A DNA stretch of 64,000 nucleotides from Methylophilales bacterium MBRSF5 (GTDB lineage: Bacteria; Pseudomonadota; Gammaproteobacteria; Burkholderiales; Methylophilaceae): positions 496,001-560,000 of the forward strand of contig CP011001.1 in assembly GCA_001044335.1 (NCBI GenBank). Direction: 5' to 3'. Position 1 is the stretch's first letter. Each line of letters begins with the position of its first letter. The notes under the pieces were generated by a model. The model had not been told where the DNA came from, did not search any database, and worked only from the letters and a program-made list of their open reading frames with translations. The position numbers and the translations under genes were made by a program. Positions 51,650 through 60,390 of the stretch are shown piece after piece.

Positions 51650-52939
51650 ATGCGTAATAAAATTAAATGGCTTTCAAAGTCTTTAATTGTTGGTTTATCA
51701 GCTTTATCTGTAAGTGCCTTCGCAGACGATACACCTAAAATTAAAGTAGAACAGGTCCATAAAGATTTAAAGAACCCGTGGGATATGGCATTTCTTGATA
51801 ATGACACCATGTTTTTTACTGAAAAATGTGATGGCTTATCTGTTGCCACGAAAGATGGGGTGAACAAATTATATGGTATGAAAGGTAGCAAAGGATACCC
51901 ATCTGCAGGCGAGGATCTATTTTGCGAAGGTCAAGCCGGAATGCTTGGTTTAGCGATTGATCCAAATTTCAAAAAAAATAGAATGATTTATGTCGCATCT
52001 GCATCCAATAAGCATCATGGAGATGGTTGTAAGGACAATAAAGATGTTTGCAATGGCAACATTGTTATGAGATTTAAAGTCAGTGAGGATTTTAAGTCGG
52101 TTTCTGAGCGAAATGACATCATTACGGACATTCAATATAAGCCATTTGAATCTGATCATCCTTTTGGTGGCCCTGGTGCACACAATGGAGCAAGACTCAG
52201 ATTTGATAAACAAGGTGCGTTATGGGTAACAGGCGGTGATCGACATAAGGGCGACTGTCCTCAATCACCGACTTTAATCTGCGGTAAGGTTTTAAGGGTT
52301 GATACTGATGGTAATGCCTGGAAAGGAAATAAACCTCCAAAAGGTTTTGATAAGAGAATTTATACTTATGGACATCGTAGCGTGCAAGGTATCGCTTTCC
52401 ATCCTAAGAAAAATCAAGTGTTTACCGCGGAACATGGTCCTTGGCACAATGATGAAATTACTTTGCTTGAAAATGGTAAAAACGGAGGCTGGGATCCAGC
52501 ACCAAATGTAGGTGGTCGAGGTGATTGTCCTGATGATTACTGTGGTTATATGCCAAATCAAAAAGAAGGTATGGATCCTGCAGTCAGGGGTGCATTTACA
52601 CCAATGAGTGATACTCGCTTCAAAGACTTAATGTATCCAACATGGAACAACATGGGACTATCTCAAGGAACAGGCTCTGCTGCATTCTTAACCGGAAAAC
52701 AGTGGGGTAAATGGGAAAATAGGCTCGTTGTTGGTGTTATGGGTATTGCTTTTGGAGATACGCCAGCCGGGGCTAGGATTGACGTCATTGATCTGACAGA
52801 TGATGGCAAAGCTATCCGTGGTGTAATTACCATGCCTATGGGCTTTAGCGAAAGATTTAGAGGCTTAACTATGGGTCCGGATGGAGCGTTATATGCTGCG
52901 GTTGATGAAGGCAAGATTTATAAAATCACTGCGGAGTAA
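51650..52939 (+). CDS. Secreted PQQ-dependent sugar dehydrogenase-like protein (second copy)
   Basis: 429 residues with a signal peptide (LSKSLIVGLSALSVSAFAD). The propeller has LKNPWDMAFL, GQAGMLGLAIDPNF, GGPGAHNGARLRFD, YGHRSVQGIAFHP, TAEHGPWHNDEITL and NGGWDPAPNVGG. These match soluble glucose-dehydrogenase-type proteins, with His in AEHGP as the general base and PQQ-contact positions in RSVQG. It pairs with the cytochrome c upstream and ends in a strong terminator. It is a different subtype from the protein at 26004. Confidence 0.82.
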   Translation: MRNKIKWLSKSLIVGLSALSVSAFADDTPKIKVEQVHKDLKNPWDMAFLDNDTMFFTEKCDGLSVATKDGVNKLYGMKGSKGYPSAGEDLFCEGQAGMLGLAIDPNFKKNRMIYVASASNKHHGDGCKDNKDVCNGNIVMRFKVSEDFKSVSERNDIITDIQYKPFESDHPFGGPGAHNGARLRFDKQGALWVTGGDRHKGDCPQSPTLICGKVLRVDTDGNAWKGNKPPKGFDKRIYTYGHRSVQGIAFHPKKNQVFTAEHGPWHNDEITLLENGKNGGWDPAPNVGGRGDCPDDYCGYMPNQKEGMDPAVRGAFTPMSDTRFKDLMYPTWNNMGLSQGTGSAAFLTGKQWGKWENRLVVGVMGIAFGDTPAGARIDVIDLTDDGKAIRGVITMPMGFSERFRGLTMGPDGALYAAVDEGKIYKITAE

Positions 52940-52965
52940 ACTTAGGCAAGAAATTTATTTAAAAG

Positions 52966-52986
52966 ACCACCTTCGGGTGGTTTTTT
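52966..52986 (+). terminator. Rho-independent terminator after the sugar dehydrogenase
   Basis: ACCACC / GGTGGT stem with a TTCG loop and a T-run, 26 bases after the stop. It is the same sequence as the terminator at 10038-10058. Confidence 0.92.
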
Positions 52987-53031
52987 ATTATTTAAAATAA
53001 AGTAATTTTTTTTCACTTGAATTTAATTGAT

Positions 53032-53107
53032 TGGCGTCCCCAAGGGGATTCGAACCCCTGTTGCCGCCGTGAAAGGGCAGTGTCCTAGGCCTCTAGACGA
53101 TGGGGAC
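53032..53107 (-). tRNA. tRNA-Glu(UUC)
   Basis: 76 bases on the minus strand including CCA. The acceptor arm GTCCCCA pairs with TGGGGAC, the anticodon loop CTTTCAC gives UUC, and the T arm has GTTCGAATC. The 5' base is at 53107. Confidence 0.96.
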
Positions 53108-53181
53108 ATCATTTAGAAGTCGGTATTCTACTATAAACTATTATGTTGTGCCAATATTTTATTAAGTTTAAACATTTTAAT

Positions 53182-54699
53182 TTAAGCTAATTTGTCATCG
53201 GCAATATGATATTTTGGATCTTCCAGCAGGTTCACTTCAACCATGTCTTTAGCGGTATCTAAAATTTCTAAACATTCAGGACTCAAATGCACTAAGTGAA
53301 GTTTTTTACCTACTTTCTTATACTTATTAGCAATGTTATCGATTGCCATAATTGCGGAGTGATCAACCACCTTTGAGTTATTAAAATCTATGATCACATC
53401 TTTCGGGTCATTCTTATGGTCAAATAGGTCTTGAAAATTTTGAACAGAGGCAAAGAAAAGCGTGCCACTTAATTCATAAATCTTCCATCCTTTTTTATTT
53501 GTTTTTTCTTTTACATTAATTTTTTTTGCATGATCCCAAGCAAAAAATAGAGCTGAGACAATCACACCTACAATTACCGCAATAGCCAAGTCAGCAATAA
53601 TGGTGATACCACCAACTAGAAGGCCGACAATAATATCCTCTTTCGGTACTTTGCCAAACAGCCTTAGACTTCCCCATTCAAATGTTTTTTCAGCCACGAC
53701 AAACATTACCCCAATTAAAGCAGCTAGAGGAATCATTTCAATCCAGTCAGATAAAAAAAGAATAAAAGAAGCTAAAAAAACAGCCGTTGCGATGCCAGAT
53801 AATCTTTTCAGGGCACCATTGTTAATGTTGATCATGCTTTGACCAATCATGGCGCAACCGCCCATGCCGCCAAAAAAGCCGGTGAGAATATTCGCTGCAC
53901 CTTGAGCCATAGACTCTCGATTCGGTCTCCCACGCGTTTCTGTCATGTCATCAATCAGATTTAATGTGAGCAGGGTTTCAATTAAACCAATCGCGGCCAA
54001 AAGTAGGGCATAAGGAGTGATGATTCGAAAAGTCTCAAAATTATAATCTAAGACAGGGATCTGAAAGATCGGAAGATTGCCGCCAATGGCTCCAAGATCG
54101 GCCACGGTTTTGGTGTCAAGATTAAAAAATATGGTGATAAATGAAACAATACCGATTGCTCCCAGAGGTGCTGGGGTAATTTTTGTCACTTTTGGAATTA
54201 CATAGATTAATAACGCTGTTAATAACGTTAGTCCCACCATAGTATAAAGAGCAGCGCCACTCATCCATTGACTGGTTCCAGACTCATCAGTTATCTTAAA
54301 ATGATTAAATTGAGCAAGAAAAATCACAATTGCTAATCCGTTTACAAACCCTAACATCACTGGATAGGGGACCATGCGAATAAATTTACCTAAACGAAAT
54401 AAAGCAAAGACCAGCTGAAAAAGGCCCATTAAAATAACAGTAGCAAATAAATACTCAACCCCATGATTGACTACTAAACCGACCATTACTACAGCCAACG
54501 CCCCTGTGGCTCCAGAAATCATTCCTGGACGTCCACCAAAAACTGAGGTAATTAAGCACACGATAATGGCTGCATAAAGTCCGGTCAAAGGTGACACATG
54601 AGCGATGAGGGCAAATGCGATTGCCTCAGGAACCATGGCCAGCGCCACTGTGAGCCCACTTAAGAGATTAGTTTTGATTTCATTCACTGTATATTGCAT
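53182..54699 (-). CDS. SulP-family inorganic anion transporter with STAS domain
   Basis: 505 residues. About 11 helices, starting with NLLSGLTVALAMVPEAIAFA (the SulP motif), then GGMGGCAMIGQSMININNGA near the centre, followed by a C-terminal STAS domain (VIIDFNNSKVVDHSAIMAID). SulP proteins take up sulfate, bicarbonate or related anions; which one is not clear. It stands alone. Confidence 0.9.
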   Translation of the reverse strand: MQYTVNEIKTNLLSGLTVALAMVPEAIAFALIAHVSPLTGLYAAIIVCLITSVFGGRPGMISGATGALAVVMVGLVVNHGVEYLFATVILMGLFQLVFALFRLGKFIRMVPYPVMLGFVNGLAIVIFLAQFNHFKITDESGTSQWMSGAALYTMVGLTLLTALLIYVIPKVTKITPAPLGAIGIVSFITIFFNLDTKTVADLGAIGGNLPIFQIPVLDYNFETFRIITPYALLLAAIGLIETLLTLNLIDDMTETRGRPNRESMAQGAANILTGFFGGMGGCAMIGQSMININNGALKRLSGIATAVFLASFILFLSDWIEMIPLAALIGVMFVVAEKTFEWGSLRLFGKVPKEDIIVGLLVGGITIIADLAIAVIVGVIVSALFFAWDHAKKINVKEKTNKKGWKIYELSGTLFFASVQNFQDLFDHKNDPKDVIIDFNNSKVVDHSAIMAIDNIANKYKKVGKKLHLVHLSPECLEILDTAKDMVEVNLLEDPKYHIADDKLA

Positions 54700-54796
54700 A
54701 GGGATCTTTGTTGACTATTTTAGGAGATTTGATTCTACACTGTTGAGTTGAAATTTACGGCTTGATTTTGATATTTATATGGATAACATAAAGAGC

Positions 54797-54922
54797 ATGA
54801 AAAAAAATCTTAAATACGGACTAATAGCCTTTGTCGTAATTTACGTAGCTTTAGTATTTCTAAATCCAGTGATGTGTCAAAAATTCTTTGGAGAAGGCAG
54901 TCAAATCTGCCAACTCAGTTAG
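54797..54922 (+). CDS. 41-residue membrane peptide
   Basis: ATG 54797 to TAG 54922. One helix (YGLIAFVVIYVALVFLN) and a Cys-containing tail (PVMCQKFFGEGSQICQLS). It has AAAGAG upstream and is divergent from sulP. It resembles in plan the small protein at 55603 (helix then two Cys). The function is unknown, and it may be a false ORF. Confidence 0.4.
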   Translation: MKKNLKYGLIAFVVIYVALVFLNPVMCQKFFGEGSQICQLS

Positions 54923-54937
54923 AATTTGTAAAGTCAT

Positions 54938-55453
54938 TTAGGCGCGTTTAATTTCAATCAGGCTTGGCGTCACTTGAGCATGAAGATTTTTTAAGAATTC
55001 AAGCGTGTCTTCCGGAAAATCAATTTTTTCAAAGTAGCGACTGACTAATGGGCAAATGGGGTTGGTGTCACTCGTATTACTAAATTTATCAATGACCTTA
55101 GTAACTTGACCCTCATCGTTAGCTTCAAATATATTTTGTTGAGACCACATTTCATTATCCGTACTCTTAATGTCATAACCAATAAATTTGGTTTGGTCCT
55201 CTAAAACATAGGCAGCAGCGCGACCAAATGCGGTTAACTTGAGTTGGTCTGCTAAATAGTTAACAAAATAAACTTCTAAATCATCGGTAATACCCTTACC
55301 GCCATTGACTTCGTGGAACATGCCGGTAAACAATAAAAATTGCGTATCTTTATTGCAAAAGGTCAGTACCTTATTGACCGCCTGATGCTCCATCACAGTT
55401 TGATTGAAGTTTTTGGGAAAGTGATCTTTGAGATAGTTAAAGTCTGAAGCCAT
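54938..55453 (-). CDS. Hypothetical protein, no recognised family
   Basis: 171 residues, soluble and acidic, with no signal peptide. Notable stretches are FLLFTGMFHEVNGGKGITDD, FGRAAAYVLEDQTKFIGYDI and CPLVSRYFEKI. I do not recognise it. The upstream gap to 55603 holds no other gene. Confidence 0.65.
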   Translation of the reverse strand: MASDFNYLKDHFPKNFNQTVMEHQAVNKVLTFCNKDTQFLLFTGMFHEVNGGKGITDDLEVYFVNYLADQLKLTAFGRAAAYVLEDQTKFIGYDIKSTDNEMWSQQNIFEANDEGQVTKVIDKFSNTSDTNPICPLVSRYFEKIDFPEDTLEFLKNLHAQVTPSLIEIKRA

Positions 55454-55602
55454 ATAAAACTCTTTTTAATAAATTTTTTTTATGGACCGTATTGTGCCAT
55501 AGAAGTTTAATGATTACATGTATATGACATTTTTTTATTTAAAGGTTTTACCTGCTTAAGTATTTTGTATAATATGTTGTCAAACTTTTTGAAGAAGCTG
55601 AG

Positions 55603-55824
55603 GTGAATGTGAAAAGATTGTTAATTCGAGTAAGTATTTTGCTAATGGTCATTATCTGGTTAGCTATTAATTATAAAATCATCTCAACAATCTACTGTAA
55701 TTACTTTTGCGAAGCACCTCAAAAAGAAGTAGAAGAGGGTGAGATTGATTATGAATCCATGTCGCCTGAAGAGCTGCAAAAAGCTTTTGAAAAACTTCAA
55801 CAAGAAAGAGCGAATGAAAATTAG
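55603..55824 (+). CDS. Small single-helix membrane protein
   Basis: 73 residues from GTG 55603 (a second GTG at 55609 is possible, with GAGGTG upstream). One helix (ISILLMVIIWLAINYKI) is followed by two Cys (YCNYFCEA) and an acidic tail (SPEELQKAFEKLQQER). It overlaps the next gene by 11 bases. TATAAT at about 55568 could be its -10 box. No known function. Confidence 0.55.
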   Translation: MNVKRLLIRVSILLMVIIWLAINYKIISTIYCNYFCEAPQKEVEEGEIDYESMSPEELQKAFEKLQQERANEN

Positions 55825-56182
55825 CCTTCGGCTGCTTTTAATGCTTTTACCTTTCCCAGTTTATGCCGAAATGATGATGGATGACTTTAATGCCTTCATC
55901 AATCACTGTCTTGATGGTGAATTTATTCAATCAAATTATTGTCCTGATATTGAGATCGTTAATTCCCAAGTGTGCAAAGGAATGGCTATTCATATGTTAC
56001 CTATTAATGATCGAGCAAAGGGGCAACAGCAGTCACTCGAATTAGAGAAAAAATATGACTCAGCCAAAGTGTTGGAATCAATTAACAAGAGCCAAGATAA
56101 TATGGATGACTTTTGTGACGAATATCAGGTTGAATATAAGAAGCAAAACGAACAAAATTTATCACAGTTAAAAGGTAACTGA
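55814..56182 (+). CDS. Small exported protein
   Basis: 122 residues from ATG 55814 (the longer frame starting at 55739 lies inside the previous gene and has no ribosome site). A signal peptide (ISLRLLLMLLPFPVYAE) precedes a mature part with four Cys (FINHCLDGEF, NYCPDIEIVNSQVCKGMAIH, FCDEYQVEY). The function is unknown. It is coupled to both neighbours. Confidence 0.6.
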   Translation: MKISLRLLLMLLPFPVYAEMMMDDFNAFINHCLDGEFIQSNYCPDIEIVNSQVCKGMAIHMLPINDRAKGQQQSLELEKKYDSAKVLESINKSQDNMDDFCDEYQVEYKKQNEQNLSQLKGN

Positions 56183-56183
56183 A

Positions 56184-56474
56184 ATGAAAAAAATTATTAC
56201 TGAAATTAAAAATAGTCAAACCACATGGAGAAAATCATTTTATGCAGCATTGGTGATTGCTGTGGTACTTTTCTTTTTCACGGATCGTTTTATGGCAGAA
56301 TTTTGGATAGCCATGTTAGCTGCCTTTAATTTCCTTATCTTACTAAACATCCCAAAAATCACCTTTTTTGTTGATGAATCACGAAAAGAGGGCAAATATT
56401 TCACTATCATTTTCCTGGTCATGATGTTCATGGTGAACTATTTTGGTCTGGTTTTTATTTCTGAGATAAGTTAA
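56184..56474 (+). CDS. Small integral membrane protein
   Basis: 96 residues with three hydrophobic segments (FYAALVIAVVLFFFTD, FWIAMLAAFNFLILLNI, YFTIIFLVMMFMVNYFGLVF). It follows the previous gene by one base. The three genes 55603-56474 form one small operon with no recognised families. Confidence 0.55.
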   Translation: MKKIITEIKNSQTTWRKSFYAALVIAVVLFFFTDRFMAEFWIAMLAAFNFLILLNIPKITFFVDESRKEGKYFTIIFLVMMFMVNYFGLVFISEIS

Positions 56475-56516
56475 TTTAACGTACTTTTAATAACTTTTAA
56501 TAGATTTTAACGACAT

Positions 56517-57521
56517 TTAGATACCCCATCGAAGACTTGCGGTATGTACTGGTGTATCCCAATGGTTTTTGATGTGGTCATTTAATATACACAACGTCAC
56601 TGAGGCGCCCTCCATATCGAGGGCGGTTGTGTAATTTCCCACTAATGATCTCACTACATTTAATTGGTAACCAGTCAGAATTTCACATGCATTCTCATAT
56701 ATCAGATACAACTCTGAGAGCGGGGTCCCACCAAAACCATTGACAATCATTAGAAGCTCTGTGTTTTTTGGAAGGGCTAGATTTTTACCTTTAAAATCTT
56801 CAATAATGGCCTCGATCATGTCTTTCACAATTGATTGCGCAGGTCTGATTTGTTCTCGTCTTCGGCCAGGCTCACCATGAATACCAACACCGAATTCAAT
56901 CTGGTCATCCTCAATATCAAAAGTGGGCTTACCAGCCTCTGGAATAGTACAACTCGATAAGGCAACACCGATTGAAGAACATCGCTGGTTAACTTCATTC
57001 CCCAAATCCACGCACGATTTTAAATCACCTCCATTTTCAGCGAGACTGCCTACAATTTTCTCAACAATGACCGTCCCTGCCACACCTCTTTTCCCGGTGG
57101 TGTAACTCGAATCAATCACCGCAGCATCATCATTCACCAATATCGAGGCATTCTCATATGATGTCATTTCAGCGGCCATTTCAAAATTCATGACATCACC
57201 TGAATAATTTTTAACGACAAATAAGGCTCCTTTATTAGGTTTACAAAAATCTACAGCTGCCATCATTTGATCAGGAGTAGGGGATGTAAACATGTGCCCT
57301 GGACAGGCAGCATCCAACATGCCATGACCAATGAATCCAGCATGTAATGGCTCATGACCAGAGCCTCCTCCAGAAACTAAAATCACCTTATCGGAATTGA
57401 TAGATTTTCTGGTAACAAAAGTGGGGTCAAAGTGAACTTGTAATAAATTTTGATGGGCTTTATCTAAACCGGATAAACTTTCTTTGAGAAAGTTTTCTGG
57501 GTTGTTGAGAAATTTTTTCAT
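56517..57521 (-). CDS. dhaK: Dihydroxyacetone kinase subunit DhaK
   Basis: 334 residues. The substrate loop GGGSGHEPLHAGFIGHGMLD, the TGKRGVAGTV region and the covalent-substrate His in FGVGIHGEPGRRRE are all present. DhaK binds dihydroxyacetone as a hemiaminal for phosphorylation by DhaL. It follows dhaL by 6 bases. No DhaM is in the window. Confidence 0.92.
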   Translation of the reverse strand: MKKFLNNPENFLKESLSGLDKAHQNLLQVHFDPTFVTRKSINSDKVILVSGGGSGHEPLHAGFIGHGMLDAACPGHMFTSPTPDQMMAAVDFCKPNKGALFVVKNYSGDVMNFEMAAEMTSYENASILVNDDAAVIDSSYTTGKRGVAGTVIVEKIVGSLAENGGDLKSCVDLGNEVNQRCSSIGVALSSCTIPEAGKPTFDIEDDQIEFGVGIHGEPGRRREQIRPAQSIVKDMIEAIIEDFKGKNLALPKNTELLMIVNGFGGTPLSELYLIYENACEILTGYQLNVVRSLVGNYTTALDMEGASVTLCILNDHIKNHWDTPVHTASLRWGI

Positions 57522-57527
57522 TGGTAT

Positions 57528-58145
57528 TTACTCTCCTTGAATGTGCTGACAAACAGCACTGATCATTACCTGACAACTTTTTGCCCCTGGATCTATATGT
57601 CCCAGAGCACGCTCACCCAAACCAGATGATCTTCCTTTGGAAGGTAGCATGTCTTTTGTATTATGGGCACAATCGATCGCAAACTGGTTTATGTCTGAGG
57701 CGATTTCTTGAGCGCTCATGTGTGAAGATGCTAGTTTTTGAAACTTTGAGGCAACAGGTATTAACACATCGAGCATTGTTTTCTGACCAACATCAGACTT
57801 GCCCCTTTGTTTTATCCCATCAACTGCCTTGGAAAAAGCTTCAGCGATAATATGTAGGGATGGATTGCTGTCAGGGACGTGTTTACCCATTTCCAAAAAA
57901 AAAGTCGCAAATAAAGGTCCAGAGGCGCCGCCCACGGTCGATAACACTTTCATGCCGATCATCTTAAATTGTTCATTCACAGTCATTGTCGATAACTGAT
58001 CGGTTATTGAGTGTAGGGCGGTAATACCCCTTTTTAGGTTAATAAAGTGATCTCCATCACCAATCGCCCGATCTAATCCCTCAATTTCAGATTCATTTTG
58101 ATTGATCGCCTGATCTATTAATACAATGTACTTTAAAATCTCCAT
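57528..58145 (-). CDS. dhaL: Dihydroxyacetone kinase subunit DhaL
   Basis: 205 residues from ATG 58145; an in-frame TTG at 58175 would add ten. The nucleotide site reads DRAIGDGDHFINLKRG (three Asp ligands; the usual GDGDHG has Phe for Gly), followed by VGGASGPLFATFFLEMG and GKSDVGQKTMLDVL. It phosphorylates the DhaK-bound substrate. With no DhaM, it could use ATP directly, as DhaKL-type kinases do. Confidence 0.88.
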   Translation of the reverse strand: MEILKYIVLIDQAINQNESEIEGLDRAIGDGDHFINLKRGITALHSITDQLSTMTVNEQFKMIGMKVLSTVGGASGPLFATFFLEMGKHVPDSNPSLHIIAEAFSKAVDGIKQRGKSDVGQKTMLDVLIPVASKFQKLASSHMSAQEIASDINQFAIDCAHNTKDMLPSKGRSSGLGERALGHIDPGAKSCQVMISAVCQHIQGE

Positions 58146-58262
58146 GAGCACGCTTAAAAATTTAACTTTCTTCAATGATCTTATATCAATTTCCTGAAGT
58201 CAATTGACTATAAAAAAAAGACAAATTAATATAATTTATAAATAGTAATTTTAGGTTTTATT

Positions 58263-59087
58263 GTGAAAAAATTATTGGTGATATTTTTAATAGGCTTGAT
58301 TGCTATAGCAGGACTACTCTTTTTTTTAAAAGACAATCTAGATGAAATTGTCCGAGAAATTATTGTGACATCTGTTTCAGATGCTACAGATACCAATGTC
58401 AGTCTAGCTCAGGTTAAACTAAATTTAAAAGAGGGCGTCGGTGTTCTTAATAATTATCAACAAGGTAATCCCGAAGGGTTTCAAACTAAATACGCTTTTC
58501 GTTTTGACCAGGCTGAACTAGAAATTGATGTGGGTACTATTTTAGATGACGTGGTGATCATTGAAAGAGTATTTATCAATCATGCAGATATCGTGTATGA
58601 GTTTAATGATGGAAAAACTAACTTTGTTGAGCTAAAGAAAAATATAGATAAAAAAACAAAGAAAAAAAACAGTGATCAAAAAAATAACCCGGTTGTTGAT
58701 CAAAAGAAAAACTTAAGTCAATCAAAAACACAACAAAGTAAAAAGATTATTATTCGCTCCTTTGAGATGATCAATACTGAAGTTGAGGCGGTGATGCCAT
58801 TTGCCTCCAGTCAAACCTTATCTGTCCAGCTGCCAAATATTAAATTAAGTAACATTGGGGCAAAAGAGAACGGGTTGCTGGCAGACGAGTTAGTGAAGGT
58901 ATTCCTTGATGCTATGGAAAAAGATTTAAAGAGAGCTGTTAATTTTAAAAATTTAGTGAATGATCTTGAAAAAGACCTAAAAAAACAAATTGATCGAGAA
59001 GCAGAAAAGGCCATTAAAAAAATTGAGTCTGAGCTTGGCGAAATTGAAAACATTAAAGAATTAAAAAAACTAAAAGATTTGTTTTAG
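58263..59087 (+). CDS. AsmA-like protein, C-terminal coiled coil
   Basis: 274 residues from GTG 58263. One N-terminal helix (LLVIFLIGLIAIAGLLFFL) is followed by an AsmA-like beta region (SVSDATDTNVSLAQVKLNLK; AELEIDVGTILDDVVIIERV), a Lys-rich linker and a long charged helix (DLEKDLKKQIDREAEKAIK). AsmA-type proteins handle lipids between membranes. It converges on the PatB-like gene with a 4-base overlap. Confidence 0.6.
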   Translation: MKKLLVIFLIGLIAIAGLLFFLKDNLDEIVREIIVTSVSDATDTNVSLAQVKLNLKEGVGVLNNYQQGNPEGFQTKYAFRFDQAELEIDVGTILDDVVIIERVFINHADIVYEFNDGKTNFVELKKNIDKKTKKKNSDQKNNPVVDQKKNLSQSKTQQSKKIIIRSFEMINTEVEAVMPFASSQTLSVQLPNIKLSNIGAKENGLLADELVKVFLDAMEKDLKRAVNFKNLVNDLEKDLKKQIDREAEKAIKKIESELGEIENIKELKKLKDLF

Positions 59088-60223
59088 TCTTGAAGGCTAT
59101 CAATTGCGGCATGCATCCTGTCTAAAGCTTCTCTGAGTCCTGATTTGGGTGTGGCGATATTAATTCTTACGTGATTATCTTGCTGGAACATCGATCCAGG
59201 CTGTAATGCAAGACCGTGCTCTAAGAATAACTGTGCCGGATCTTCAATCTCTAATTGACTACAATCAATCCACGCTAAATAGCTGGCTTCCATTGTGTAC
59301 ATCTGTAATGGTTGCATCTGTTTAATATCATTTTTTAACATTAACTTATTGCTCTCAAGGTATTGAATAAGTTCTTGTCGCCACGGTTCTCCATGACGAA
59401 GAGCAGCTTGAGTACTTATATAGCTAATAATTTGGGGATCAGGAATCAAAGTGCCGATTTGTGCTTGTATCTTCTTTCTTATCTCTTTATTCTTGCAAAT
59501 CATCCAAGCTAATCCAAGTCCTGGAATATTGAACACTTTGTTCAAGGACATTAATGTGACGGATTGGTCTGCAATCTCCTCAGATAAGCTCGCGATGGGG
59601 ATGTGCTGAATCCCATCATGAATCATATTGCAATGAATCTCATCTGAGCAGATCACAATGTTGTTGTTCACACAAAAGGCAGCAATTTCACTGAGTTCAG
59701 CCTTTGTGTATACTGACCCTCCTGGGTTGTGGGGATTACAGAATAACAATAGGCGCGTGTTACTCTTTTGGTAATGCTTAAGCCCCTCAGCACTAAGAAT
59801 GAGCCGATGATAGTAATTATCTAACGGTACAGCAGAATAATCTCTATGAGAAAAAGATGCCGCCTGCAAGATATGGTGGTACACCGGCTGCAGTGTTAAT
59901 ACATGATCATCAGCCTGTGTTAGTTGTTGGGCAATTGAATACAAGCTGGAAACCAAGCTAGGGGTAAATACAATCCATTCAGACTCAATAGTCCAGTCAA
60001 ACTGATCTTTAATGTATTGTGTTATTTCTTCTTTGAGTTGATATGGCGCATGGGTGTACCCAAAAACTTTATGATCGAGTCTTTTTGTTATGGCATCAAT
60101 GATACACTGAGGGGTTTCATAGTCCATATCTGCAACCCAAAGAGGGATAATGTCTTTGTTATACTTATCCCAGCGGACGGAATCGGTGTTAAAACGAGAA
60201 ATAACATTATCAAATTGGTTCAT
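59084..60223 (-). CDS. PatB/MalY-type PLP C-S lyase
   Basis: 379 residues, aminotransferase fold. N-terminal NTDSVRWDKYNKDIIPLWVA and DMDYETP are the MalY/PatB signature. FCNPHNPGGSVYTKAEL, CSDEIHCNM and the PLP Lys in MSLNKVFNIPGLGLAW follow. It likely cleaves cystathionine or a related thioether; aminotransferase activity cannot be excluded. Its ATG at 60223 is the first gene of the divergent pair with the MsrB fusion. Confidence 0.87.
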   Translation of the reverse strand: MNQFDNVISRFNTDSVRWDKYNKDIIPLWVADMDYETPQCIIDAITKRLDHKVFGYTHAPYQLKEEITQYIKDQFDWTIESEWIVFTPSLVSSLYSIAQQLTQADDHVLTLQPVYHHILQAASFSHRDYSAVPLDNYYHRLILSAEGLKHYQKSNTRLLLFCNPHNPGGSVYTKAELSEIAAFCVNNNIVICSDEIHCNMIHDGIQHIPIASLSEEIADQSVTLMSLNKVFNIPGLGLAWMICKNKEIRKKIQAQIGTLIPDPQIISYISTQAALRHGEPWRQELIQYLESNKLMLKNDIKQMQPLQMYTMEASYLAWIDCSQLEIEDPAQLFLEHGLALQPGSMFQQDNHVRINIATPKSGLREALDRMHAAIDSLQD

Positions 60224-60390
60224 GCTTACAAGAGTACGTGAAATAATTTTTTTTTCAATAAATATATATTTTATTATCTACTTTAATTAATTTTTATAAA
60301 TATATGATTATAAAAAGTTTTTATTTAATATTGAACATTACATGATGAAGTTAATCTATAAAAATTATCGACAATAATACTTTATTAATA

